Shown piece after piece: positions 10,273-18,265 of a DNA stretch of 64,000 bases. Below the pieces are notes generated by a model, which had not been told where the DNA came from, made no database searches, and saw only the letters and a list, made by a program, of their open reading frames with translations. The stretch covers positions 25,301,693-25,365,692 of the forward strand of contig NC_067205.1 of NCBI RefSeq assembly GCF_026262505.1. Reading direction: 5' to 3'. Origin of the DNA: Trichomonas vaginalis G3 (Eukaryota; Parabasalia; Trichomonadida; Trichomonadidae). The translations under genes were made by a program, and so were the position numbers. Numbering within the stretch: position 1 is the stretch's first letter; every line of letters begins with the position of its first letter.

Positions 10273-11385
10273 TTAAAGTGGGATGTGGTTGATGATCTGT
10301 GTAGACATGTTGTCTGGTGTAGCTGGCTGAGCGGCGACGGCTTCAGCGAAGACAGCCTTGACAACTTCTGGGGATGTGCGCTTAGCTTCCTGAGCAGCAC
10401 GGAGTTCGGCGACTTCCTTGAGAGCCTTCTGCCAGTCCTCGCAAGCACCGACGGAGAGCTTCTTGCAGCAGCGGCACTTTGGAAGTGGGACGACTTCCTT
10501 CTTCTCGTTGAGGACGGACTGAACAGCATCGGATGTGATGACGGCTTCGATATCAGCGTTTGTCATGATGGAGCGTGGAAGAGAGAAGCGCTTCTTGGAC
10601 TCGTAGATGCCATCGAGAGCCTTGAAAGCGGACTCTGTCCAGACTGTAAGGCGGCCAACCTGAGCGGCTGGGGCGAGCTTAGCGAGAGCGAGAGCCTTGA
10701 CGGAGATTGTCTCGACGCCTGGGATGTTGCGGAAAGCCTTGACGATGCCCTTGTCTTCGTTGTAGATAACAAGTGGGCCCTTCTTTGTCTTGTAGGCGGC
10801 ACGGCGGAACTTGCCCTTGGAGGAGCGGTGGACGGAGCCGTCGAGGACGCGCTGGACATCACCGTAAACGCCGACCTTCTTGAGGAGCTCAACAGCATCG
10901 CGTGTGCGCTTGATCTCCTGGACAGCATCGACAACAACGATTGGGACTTCCTTGACTTCGCCGAGGACGTGGCCACGAGCCTGGACAAGTGGGACGACAG
11001 CTGTAGCGGCGATGGCGGAAGCGATGGCGAACTTGCGCTGGCGGGATGGGACTGGGCGGAACCAGCGGCGAAGGAGTGTTGGTGGGTTGAAGCGATGGCC
11101 ACCACGGCAGAAGTTAGCGTAAGCACCTTGGCCATTTCTGTTGGAGCCGGAACCATTGACACGTGGAACACAAGCCTTAGCACGGCCTGTACCCCAAGAG
11201 ATGGCAGAAACCTTCTTACCAGCCATTGGGTCGTTGGCGTGTGGCTGCTGAGCATTCTTGGCAAGGTTAACGTAGACCTCTTTAACGACTTCAGCGCGGA
11301 TTGGTGTGTCGAAAACCTTTGGGAGTTCGATTGTAGAAGCCTTCTGGCCGTCTTGGGCGAGAACGTTCACTGTTTGACGAGACAT
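10273..11385 (-). CDS. RPL4: 60S ribosomal protein L4 (uL4)
   Basis: A structural protein of the large ribosomal subunit; the uL4 loop lines the peptide exit tunnel and binds 28S rRNA. The 370 residues follow the eukaryotic uL4 pattern, including the loop region with WGTGRAKACVPRV and GQGAYANFCRGGHRFNPP near residues 65-103, then PSRQRKFAIASAIAATA. Length is typical of eukaryotes. The ATG at 11385 is chosen because the longer frame starts with TTG. The coding sequence is clearly more GC-rich than its neighbours and uses a narrow set of codons, as expected for a highly expressed gene. The stop is TAA followed by A, which fits the trichomonad UAAA poly(A) signal overlapping the stop. Confidence 0.97.
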   Translation of the reverse strand: MSRQTVNVLAQDGQKASTIELPKVFDTPIRAEVVKEVYVNLAKNAQQPHANDPMAGKKVSAISWGTGRAKACVPRVNGSGSNRNGQGAYANFCRGGHRFNPPTLLRRWFRPVPSRQRKFAIASAIAATAVVPLVQARGHVLGEVKEVPIVVVDAVQEIKRTRDAVELLKKVGVYGDVQRVLDGSVHRSSKGKFRRAAYKTKKGPLVIYNEDKGIVKAFRNIPGVETISVKALALAKLAPAAQVGRLTVWTESAFKALDGIYESKKRFSLPRSIMTNADIEAVITSDAVQSVLNEKKEVVPLPKCRCCKKLSVGACEDWQKALKEVAELRAAQEAKRTSPEVVKAVFAEAVAAQPATPDNMSTQIINHIPL

Positions 11386-11386
11386 C

Positions 11387-11399
11387 AAAAAGGCCGACC
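11387..11399 (-). promoter_or_regulatory. M5-type initiator with GGTCGG box, uL4 gene
   Basis: The minus strand reads GGTCGG directly followed by CCTTTTT and, one base later, ATG. CCTTT is the M5 core element of T. vaginalis, where transcription starts at the second C; that would leave a leader of about 7 nt. The eL27 gene has the same GGTCGG plus CCTTTT pair. Confidence 0.7.
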
Positions 11400-11882
11400 A
11401 TATTTATCGTCGGCACAGAAATTTCAATTGGAATTACATTTTTATAATAGGTTTAGATTTGTTATGGAATGTCAAATTGATATCAGTTGGATTTTCAGAA
11501 AAATTGAAAAATGTGCTTTTTTGATCAAAATTTGATTTTGTTATTAAAAATAATATATAATATAACAATCAAAAAGAAATTTTTATGTTTTTTGAAAAAT
11601 CTTTCAGGAAATAAGATTCAATTTATAAAAATTCATTTTCCGTTAATTAAAGATATATGAATATATTTACTATAAATTGTATAAGAATTTGGTTATCTTG
11701 TAATCACTTTTAACATCGGTAATGATTAAAGCTGAGATATCTCTAGATGATTACTAATTGTTCACATGTGTTTACTATACATAAGTGCCAAGAGGAAATA
11801 TTCCTTTAACAAATTAACCATCCTCACCAAAGAAGATAACGATTGTTGAAAATATTTACAATTGATTCAAATTTCTTTTTTC
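11400..11882. other. Intergenic
   Basis: An upstream region of the uL4 gene, which is transcribed away from it, and the 3' flank of the small membrane-protein gene. Nothing else is recognised. Confidence 0.5.
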
Positions 11883-12488
11883 TCATTCTCTCATTATTTG
11901 GGGTGCTGCTGCATTTTCTAATTGAAAGTCAGGAAAGATAGAATAGATGAATAGATGAATACCACTCGATAATTGTGTGAGAAATGAGTCACTGTCGGAA
12001 CTGAATTTTGAAATGGATATTATAACAATAATACCTATTGAATATGCTGTTATGCCTACTAGTGCATGTTTTAATATTAATGATTCAATCAAAATCAAAC
12101 AAATAAGGCAAAATAGTCTGAAATTGATCTTTTTAACCTGAGTTAATTGTTCTGATTCTTGTTTAACTTCTTTGGATAAAATGATCGAATCTGTTTGAAT
12201 CAAATCATCATTTGATAAAATTTTATCACCAATTTTGACTATATAGTTGCATTTATTTGCTTTTAACTCAGGTATTCTTTTGATATACTTAATAAATTCT
12301 TTAACTTTGATATCTTCCGGAACATCATTAATTGTTGTTGTGAAACTACCATCATCAAGACATACTACGATATCATGGGTGCCTGGCATCAAAAGAAATG
12401 AAATATTAGCTAAAAATTTGTCTAATTGTTGCTTGGCTGACCAAATAACCAAGCGAATTTTTTGATGCAGCTGCTGTGTATAGTTCAT
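11883..12488 (-). CDS. Small membrane protein with a possible ubiquitin-like domain
   Basis: This 201-residue protein is not recognised as a known family. Residues about 35-110 alternate strand-like and helix-like segments and may be a ubiquitin-like fold (ending ILSNDDLIQTDSIILSKE). Two hydrophobic segments follow at about 122-160, then a tail rich in Ser and Asp. This is a plausible ER or other endomembrane protein. The ATG at 12488 is chosen because the longer frame begins with TTG and because a TCATTAAC initiator lies 9 nt upstream (A at 12497). It is divergent from the Hsp70-like gene, with 173 bp between the starts. Confidence 0.65.
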   Translation of the reverse strand: MNYTQQLHQKIRLVIWSAKQQLDKFLANISFLLMPGTHDIVVCLDDGSFTTTINDVPEDIKVKEFIKYIKRIPELKANKCNYIVKIGDKILSNDDLIQTDSIILSKEVKQESEQLTQVKKINFRLFCLICLILIESLILKHALVGITAYSIGIIVIISISKFSSDSDSFLTQLSSGIHLFIYSIFPDFQLENAAAPQIMRE

Positions 12489-12661
12489 CTTGTTAATGAT
12501 TGTGGAATCCAAATTTCATAAATTTTATTGCAACAAAAATTTTCATAAGATTTTGTGTCACTTTTATATTGATTTTATGAGATTATGCATTCAAATCAAT
12601 GTACAACCAAATTGTTTTTTCGGGATTTCTATAAAAGGTGACAGATTTGACAATTTGTCAA
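12489..12661. promoter_or_regulatory. Divergent promoter region, membrane-protein and Hsp70-like genes
   Basis: Only 173 bp separate two divergent start codons. The minus strand has TCATTAAC (A at 12497), 9 nt before the left gene. The plus strand has TGTCACTTTT at 12556-12565, about 97 nt before the right gene, and TTTGTCAA directly against its ATG. The first site is convincing; which site serves the right-hand gene is uncertain. Confidence 0.5.
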
Positions 12662-14386
12662 ATGATTTTTGAATTTTTCATTGTTTTTTCATGGTGTGCG
12701 GTCTTTGGAATTGATCTTGGAGACTGTTATACTAAAGTTTCCACTGCTTCTCAGCGGCATCTAGTCCTCCAAGCAATGAACTCCTACTCCAAATTCCTTA
12801 ATCCAACAATTATTTCGATCTGGAACACTTCGAATCCAAAACATGCACAGTCATATGATGAGAAACATGCGTTAGATTACAATTGGGGTGTGGCTGATAT
12901 TGTTAGAATGAGATGCTTAAGATATCCAGAAACATGCATCAGAGGAATCCCAATTTTACAAAATTCTACTTTTGCTGGAGATGATATTGAGACATTTTCA
13001 GCAATTTATCTCAAGAGCATTTTCGAATCAGTAAATCATGCAGAAGATCTTCATGAATCCGTTCAGAATGTAATTTCTATACCACATTCTTTTGGAACTT
13101 CTGAGAAATTACTATTGCAAAAAGCAGTTAGTCTTACAAACCTTTCTGTCACAAAATTTGTTTATCATCAATCTGCAATAGCAAAACTATACGGAATAGA
13201 ACGATCAAACACATTTGCAGATAAGGAATTATATACTGCTTTTGTTGATATTGGCTCCAAAGGAACAAGAATTTCGATTTACAAGTTTAATAGTGACAAC
13301 CAATCAATAAACATTGAAGAAATTGCCTTTGCCGCCAACGAAAATGTTGGTGGAAATGCAATTGATCAGAAATTAATCGATAAAATTGTTAAAAATCATA
13401 AAATAAAATTTTCGAAGCCAAAACATTATTATTTCCTTCTCGATGAAGTCAAGAAAGCCAAAGAGATGCTTACTCTCCACGACAAACAGACATTCAAGTT
13501 CGAACAAGAAGAAAACAAGCCAATAATGATCACAATTACTAGAAACGATCTCAAAGAAGCTTCAAAAGAACTTATTGACGTCATCAACCAATTATCAGAT
13601 AAAGTACTCAAAGAATGTCCGGTCAAAGTCAACACAGTCGAGTTTGTCGGAGGAAGTACGAGATTATTCTTCCTTCCCGACATAATAAAGCCGAAGTTCG
13701 ACGTGGATAGGATCTCCCACTCCCTAAATGCAGATGCCGCAATCTCCATGGGCGTCACTTACTTCGCCGCGATCCTCTTTAGCGAATTTTCAGTGAAAAA
13801 AGTGAATTTCACTGAAAAAATCCGAAATTCATTCGAAATCAGGGTCAGAGACAAGGAGTACAAGATATTTGGAGAGGGTACAACGCAGAGAACTGTTCCA
13901 CACATACGTTGCCGAATAACAAAGAACGATTTGATCAAAATTTCGAGTAATGGCAGTGATTTCCTTGGATTCACAGTTGATGTGCCGGAAGAGATGGTTG
14001 TAGACCTGTCATTCGTGATGGGCCACTACCTGCTGCCTATTCCGTTCAAAGCTGTCTCAGGAGAAGGAAAAGAGTTCGAGATTTCAATAATTAAACACAA
14101 AGTTGACAGAAAAAGGTATGATTCACTCATCAGATCGGCAGTGATAAGGAAGATGAGGGAAAAGGCAAGAAATGATTTGGAGACACAGCTCTTCAAAGTA
14201 AAAAATTTCTTGGAGAAAAATAAAAATCAAAAAATTGAAAATGCCTACAAAAAAGTTACAGAGTGGCTCGAAACAGTTGATCAGAGAACATCGGCAAACA
14301 CAATAAACAGAGTTTTGCAGTCTCTGAACAACGAAACACTCGGATTAATGAATTTCATTGATCCTACTCACGACAGAACTATTTAG
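12662..14386 (+). CDS. ER Hsp70-like chaperone of the Grp170/Lhs1 type
   Basis: An ATP-binding chaperone of the Hsp70 superfamily, probably in the ER lumen. From the ATG at 12662 (the longer frame starts with GTG) it has 574 residues. Residues 1-14 are a hydrophobic signal-like start, directly followed by the phosphate-1 loop GIDLGDCYTKV (16-26). The phosphate-2 region is the divergent VDIGSKGTRISIY near 193, as in Hsp110/Grp170 rather than canonical Hsp70. The adenosine motif FVGGSTRLFFLPDI lies near 326. The substrate-binding half is short and poorly conserved and ends in a Lys-rich helical segment. There is no KDEL-like retrieval signal; the last residues are HDRTI. It might act as a nucleotide-exchange partner of BiP. 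Confidence 0.85.
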   Translation: MIFEFFIVFSWCAVFGIDLGDCYTKVSTASQRHLVLQAMNSYSKFLNPTIISIWNTSNPKHAQSYDEKHALDYNWGVADIVRMRCLRYPETCIRGIPILQNSTFAGDDIETFSAIYLKSIFESVNHAEDLHESVQNVISIPHSFGTSEKLLLQKAVSLTNLSVTKFVYHQSAIAKLYGIERSNTFADKELYTAFVDIGSKGTRISIYKFNSDNQSINIEEIAFAANENVGGNAIDQKLIDKIVKNHKIKFSKPKHYYFLLDEVKKAKEMLTLHDKQTFKFEQEENKPIMITITRNDLKEASKELIDVINQLSDKVLKECPVKVNTVEFVGGSTRLFFLPDIIKPKFDVDRISHSLNADAAISMGVTYFAAILFSEFSVKKVNFTEKIRNSFEIRVRDKEYKIFGEGTTQRTVPHIRCRITKNDLIKISSNGSDFLGFTVDVPEEMVVDLSFVMGHYLLPIPFKAVSGEGKEFEISIIKHKVDRKRYDSLIRSAVIRKMREKARNDLETQLFKVKNFLEKNKNQKIENAYKKVTEWLETVDQRTSANTINRVLQSLNNETLGLMNFIDPTHDRTI

Positions 14387-14719
14387 TAAATGTACAATCT
14401 ATCTCTTGTTTTTGTAATATTTAACATAAACTATAAAAAAAAATCATTTCAGTAAAATATCTATTTGATTCTAAGGTGATGTAAATTAACTTAATGGTTC
14501 CTATGGATTCTCCGAAAACAATGAATACTCGAATGAAAACAAAAATTCTAATCTCAATATACTGTTTCTAATATGAAATGTAAGGTAACAAAAAAATATA
14601 ATCAGTTGTATAAGAGGAAATAATAGACCATTTTCATAATTTGAATAATTTCATTACAAAACTTCTAAATAGTCATAAAGTATAACTTTATTCATTATAT
14701 ACAAACAAAAATTAATGTA
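14387..14719. other. Intergenic between convergent genes
   Basis: A 333-bp AT-rich gap between the 3' ends of two convergent genes. The left gene ends TAGTAAATG, providing a TAAA near the stop. Nothing else is seen. Confidence 0.5.
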
Positions 14720-15775
14720 TTATTTCACGTGCTCTAAGATTTGACCGAAAATGGTTTGACATCTCAGATTTGTTTCTTCTGTTGATTTAAACTTTGCTTG
14801 GAACATTTTTTCTACTTCTCTAAGTAGTATTTCCATTTTGCTTTCTGGTATTTCCCAGCTAGCAATGAAATTAAGTAATTGTAATTGAGCAGCGCAAGCT
14901 AAGGTCTGATAAAGCATATTCTTTCTCAATTCCGGTTTTATAGAATTACCTGATTTCATTCCCGGTATATCTTCTATTGCCAGTACTACAGATTGTGCCC
15001 GCAACATTATTTTCTTGACTAGCTTGTCAACTGTAAGGATTTGAGCGCCAGGTTCGAATGTATCAGCTTCAGAACGTAACATTACCAGGTGATGTAATGG
15101 AAAATAGCAAGGCCCTATCTCGTTTAAGAAAGATGCCACCAACGCATGAGGTATTCCGTTGATAGTTTTCAGAGCGATCACTCGGCAAATGATTGTTGGA
15201 CCTTCGCGATTCTTTAAAACTGCTGCTAAATCTCCTGGCGTAATTTCACTGGCATCTTTTACGGAATGTAGGAACTTAAAATCGGAAGGAGGAATAACAG
15301 GTATCTGAATTTTAGGCACTGGTTTGACCTCTATCTCTTTATTCATTCCGTTTGTAACGGATTTGGATCTAGTCGGAATTGGAGGTTTCGGGGAACTTGC
15401 CTCAGTTTCGGTCTCTATTTTACTAAATTTCATTCTAAACTTCAGTGGTAGCGAATCTATTGCATTTGCGAATGGTAAAGTAAGGTTTGCAATTGAATTA
15501 GTGCTTGATAAATTATTTGCATGCATACTTTTCTTAGCTCTAGCTGCTGTAATTATCGCAACATACTGCTGATTTGCCATATCAGATATTTCTTGTGATT
15601 CTACATGTATATCTAGTAAATTTTTCTTAAATCTTTTAATGAATGCTTGTGCCTCTGAGAGTGGACGATGTGTGCAATTTGTCAATAGCATGTCATCATT
15701 CTGCTGACCTATAAGAACAACAGAACGGATGCTCTCGACTTCTTCTAGAGTGAAGGCCTGGAATATTGATGACAT
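14720..15775 (-). CDS. Unidentified protein, 351 residues
   Basis: I do not recognise this protein with confidence. The first 90 residues are helical (AQAFIKRFKKNLLDIHVESQ). Residues about 115-160 are a polar linker with basic and Pro-rich patches. Residues about 170-270 look like a beta-rich module (GDLAAVLKNREGPTIICRVI, then FPLHHLVML), which loosely recalls the tandem-Tudor region of SGF29-type chromatin proteins. The C-terminus is helical. The SGF29 idea is a weak inference from an N-terminal coiled coil plus C-terminal beta barrels. The ATG at 15775 is chosen over an upstream TTG; TTTTTTGTCAAGG lies directly before it. Confidence 0.6.
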   Translation of the reverse strand: MSSIFQAFTLEEVESIRSVVLIGQQNDDMLLTNCTHRPLSEAQAFIKRFKKNLLDIHVESQEISDMANQQYVAIITAARAKKSMHANNLSSTNSIANLTLPFANAIDSLPLKFRMKFSKIETETEASSPKPPIPTRSKSVTNGMNKEIEVKPVPKIQIPVIPPSDFKFLHSVKDASEITPGDLAAVLKNREGPTIICRVIALKTINGIPHALVASFLNEIGPCYFPLHHLVMLRSEADTFEPGAQILTVDKLVKKIMLRAQSVVLAIEDIPGMKSGNSIKPELRKNMLYQTLACAAQLQLLNFIASWEIPESKMEILLREVEKMFQAKFKSTEETNLRCQTIFGQILEHVK

Positions 15776-16248
15776 CCTTGACAAAAAACAACCGAATGTA
15801 ATTCTATCAAATATTTGAATGAAGATTTTAGTTGATAAGAAAGCATATTTAATTTAAGGCTTCTAAGACTGATAAATGTAATCGCATTTGAATGTGGAGT
15901 AATTTCAATCTGTCATTTGTGTGGAGAAATATGTTCAAAGAATCAAATATATACGCGTTCTGGCATAATAGCATCTCAAAATATCTGAAATGGTTTAAAA
16001 ATTGAAGTATTTTTAAAACATATAATGTATGGCCGCTACAAAACAAAAAACATGTTATTCACATCAAAATATCGAAAAAATTCAATTAAAAAAACTCAAG
16101 ACTTTAACCACAAAAATGTGCTAAAGTCCAATAATATAGATATGTATAAGGGTATTGTAATATATCGATATTTAAAAAAAATAAAAGTTAGAAAGAGCGT
16201 GGGTGGCTGCCCTACCCGGTGCCCATCAAACAGTTGGGACGCTCACAT
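15776..16248. other. Intergenic
   Basis: An AT-rich gap between the starts of the 351-residue gene and the 3' end of the eL27 gene. No feature is supported. Confidence 0.5.
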
Positions 16249-16668
16249 TTAGAATTGGAGTGGCTTGAAGAACCAGGCCATCTTGTTGTTAAGATACTTC
16301 TGGCGGAGAACAGCGGCATACTCTGTAAGGAGAGCTTTCTTAGCTGGGGCATCCTTGAGAGCAGAAACAACCTTCTCGACGGAGATCTTCTTGAAGAAGT
16401 CTTCATCCTTGACATTGTGGCGTGTAAGCATAACGTGGTTGAAGTTGACGGCCTTAACAAAGAGTTTGACCTGTGTCTTCTTAACGAGGACTTCTGTTGG
16501 CATGTCCTTTGTGACCTTCTTTGGATACTTCTCGATACCCATAACGATAGCGTATGGGAACTTGCGATCCTCAGTGCCCTCTGGGTAAGCAGCAAGAACG
16601 ACTGCCTTCTTGCCGGCATGGCGGCCCTGGAGCATAACAACGAAACGACCAGCTTGGAGGAGAGACAT
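16249..16668 (-). CDS. RPL27: 60S ribosomal protein L27 (eL27)
   Basis: A structural protein of the eukaryotic large ribosomal subunit. The 139 residues align with the family throughout: an N-terminal KOW-like strand set (GRFVVMLQGRHAGKKAVVL, residues 7-25), the middle PYAIVMGIEKYPKKVTK, the signature VKAVNFNHVMLTR (about 71-83) and the C-terminal WFFKPLQF. Length is standard. It is more GC-rich than the flanks, as is the uL4 gene, which fits strong expression. The promoter has the same GGTCGG/CCTTTT pair as uL4, so the two are probably co-regulated. Confidence 0.97.
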   Translation of the reverse strand: MSLLQAGRFVVMLQGRHAGKKAVVLAAYPEGTEDRKFPYAIVMGIEKYPKKVTKDMPTEVLVKKTQVKLFVKAVNFNHVMLTRHNVKDEDFFKKISVEKVVSALKDAPAKKALLTEYAAVLRQKYLNNKMAWFFKPLQF

Positions 16669-16675
16669 TTTGTAG

Positions 16676-16688
16676 AAAAGGTCCGACC
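16676..16688 (-). promoter_or_regulatory. M5-type initiator with GGTCGG box, eL27 gene
   Basis: The minus strand reads GGTCGGACCTTTT ending 7 nt before the ATG at 16668. If transcription starts at the second C of CCTTTT, as known for M5 promoters, the leader is about 12 nt. It is the same arrangement as in the uL4 gene. Confidence 0.7.
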
Positions 16689-17256
16689 AACGATTATTAT
16701 CAATTCAAATTAGTGGTCAAATCTATTTCCCGCACGAATAGTTAGATTTGATTCATGAGGAGATATGAGTGAAATTCTATGGAGTTACTGTATCTAATAC
16801 TTAGTTCTCTAAATGATATAATCTTTTATATAAGTTTATTAGATTTTGTCATCTCTGAATAATGGAATTATATTGTCAAGCAGCTATCTTAAGATTTGTC
16901 ATACTTAAAATTAGTCTGATTATAATAATCAAATGTTCTTCCAAATTTTATATCTGATGATTCCTATCGATGTACTGTATATGAGAGTTTATGCTCATGG
17001 ATGAGAGAATTTCCTCTGCAATTGGTTAGAAAGTTCATCGCATCAAAAGAAATTTGTTGAAACAATTGATATTATTCAAACCAAGTGGATGATTTAACAC
17101 CATATGAAAGTGTATTCTTCTACTTGATACTTCCTAGAAATGTCAATATAAATAAAAAAAATCAGTAATTTTCATGATAAAGTACATATCATTTTAATAT
17201 AAAGGGGGATAATATACAAAGTAAATATATAATAAAAGACGAGTAAAATAAAGAAA
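16689..17256. other. Intergenic
   Basis: AT-rich region upstream of eL27 and downstream of the Ap4A phosphorylase gene. No reading frame, RNA or repeat is supported. Confidence 0.5.
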
Positions 17257-18114
17257 TTATTGGATCGGCGGATAACAAACTTCTGAAATTGTGCTCATTG
17301 GATATTGTAAAATTCTTGAGTCACTAGTTTCCCAGAGGAACAAATGTCCGCAAATTCCCAAGCTGTTGATGATAATTTGAAATGACGACCTAGCTCGAGA
17401 TCTCGGGACAAACAGTGCAAGTTTCTTAGTAAGAACGAAATTGTACGCCTTCATCTGTTTTCCATATCTTCCGTTTTTAGCTTCGTCCAGTAATTCTGTG
17501 TATGCCTTCTTAATAGAATCAAAATTGAACCATTCCATTTGTCTTTTATAAATTTGGAAAGGAATCTTTCTTCCCTGTAATATAGCATCGACAATTGGAT
17601 GTTCATCATATGGAATATATTGGAAATGCTTATGCAGCTGGGAACATCCACTTTCTATTCCCGAGTTATAGTATGCAATTCCGTGTTCGTCGAATTCAGA
17701 GAATATATCTGCGAGGCAAGCGAAATCTCTGTCGTCTAATGGCTCTCCCTGCATATCTCGTGGATTGTCGGACGAAATAACGATGTGGCCGAACTTGACG
17801 AGGTCTTTGTTTGGAATTATGTAGTGGGCAGGGCCTCCCATCAGATGGATTACATTGACTTTTTCATTGTATGGCGGAGACAATGGGTCACTTTCGGCTT
17901 GCTTGGGTGGAGGAGGTGGACCGATGTATTTCTTTGGATTGTAGAAGTGAGAAATTACGTTTATTTTCATCAGATCACAAAGTTTTTGCTCTTTGTTTTC
18001 TTGAAAGAGAAATTCTGATGTTCCATTACGTAGGCCGTTCTTAACATTCCTCAAGATTGCATCGTGAAGAGATAAGCCCGATTTGGACATTCGATCACGG
18101 AAAATCTCAATCAT
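17257..18114 (-). CDS. Ap4A phosphorylase / ATP adenylyltransferase
   Basis: Enzymes of this branch of the HIT superfamily split diadenosine tetraphosphate with phosphate into ATP and ADP and can run in reverse. The 285 residues carry NKDLVKFGHIVISSD (about 102-116), where the family has its substrate-binding strand, and the active-site block SGCSQLHKHFQYIP with the HxHxQ motif at 161-165. A Pro-rich insert GPPPPP lies near residue 65. The ATG at 18114 is the first in frame. Yeast Apa1/Apa2 are slightly longer, so the N-terminus may be compact. TTGAGAGG lies 59 nt upstream (18173-18180, minus). Cytosolic nucleotide housekeeping is the likely role. Confidence 0.9.
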   Translation of the reverse strand: MIEIFRDRMSKSGLSLHDAILRNVKNGLRNGTSEFLFQENKEQKLCDLMKINVISHFYNPKKYIGPPPPPKQAESDPLSPPYNEKVNVIHLMGGPAHYIIPNKDLVKFGHIVISSDNPRDMQGEPLDDRDFACLADIFSEFDEHGIAYYNSGIESGCSQLHKHFQYIPYDEHPIVDAILQGRKIPFQIYKRQMEWFNFDSIKKAYTELLDEAKNGRYGKQMKAYNFVLTKKLALFVPRSRARSSFQIIINSLGICGHLFLWETSDSRILQYPMSTISEVCYPPIQ

Positions 18115-18265
18115 TTTTTTTGGTTTTTCTTCTAAAAAAATTTTTTTTTCTTGACCCTGAAAAAAACATCGCCCTCTCAAATTTTTATCGCCGTGTAAAG
18201 TTTTCAAAAAATTATGTAACACATTGAAATTCACTGTAAAATCATCAATTTTTTCTGTAAACTAT

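Noticed and set aside
10237-11535. 432-codon plus-strand frame and a 233-codon minus frame over uL4
   Set aside because: Both overlap the clear uL4 gene; its GC-rich codon bias leaves other frames open.
16219-16713. Frames of about 164 codons on both strands over eL27
   Set aside because: Shadows of the eL27 gene caused by codon bias.
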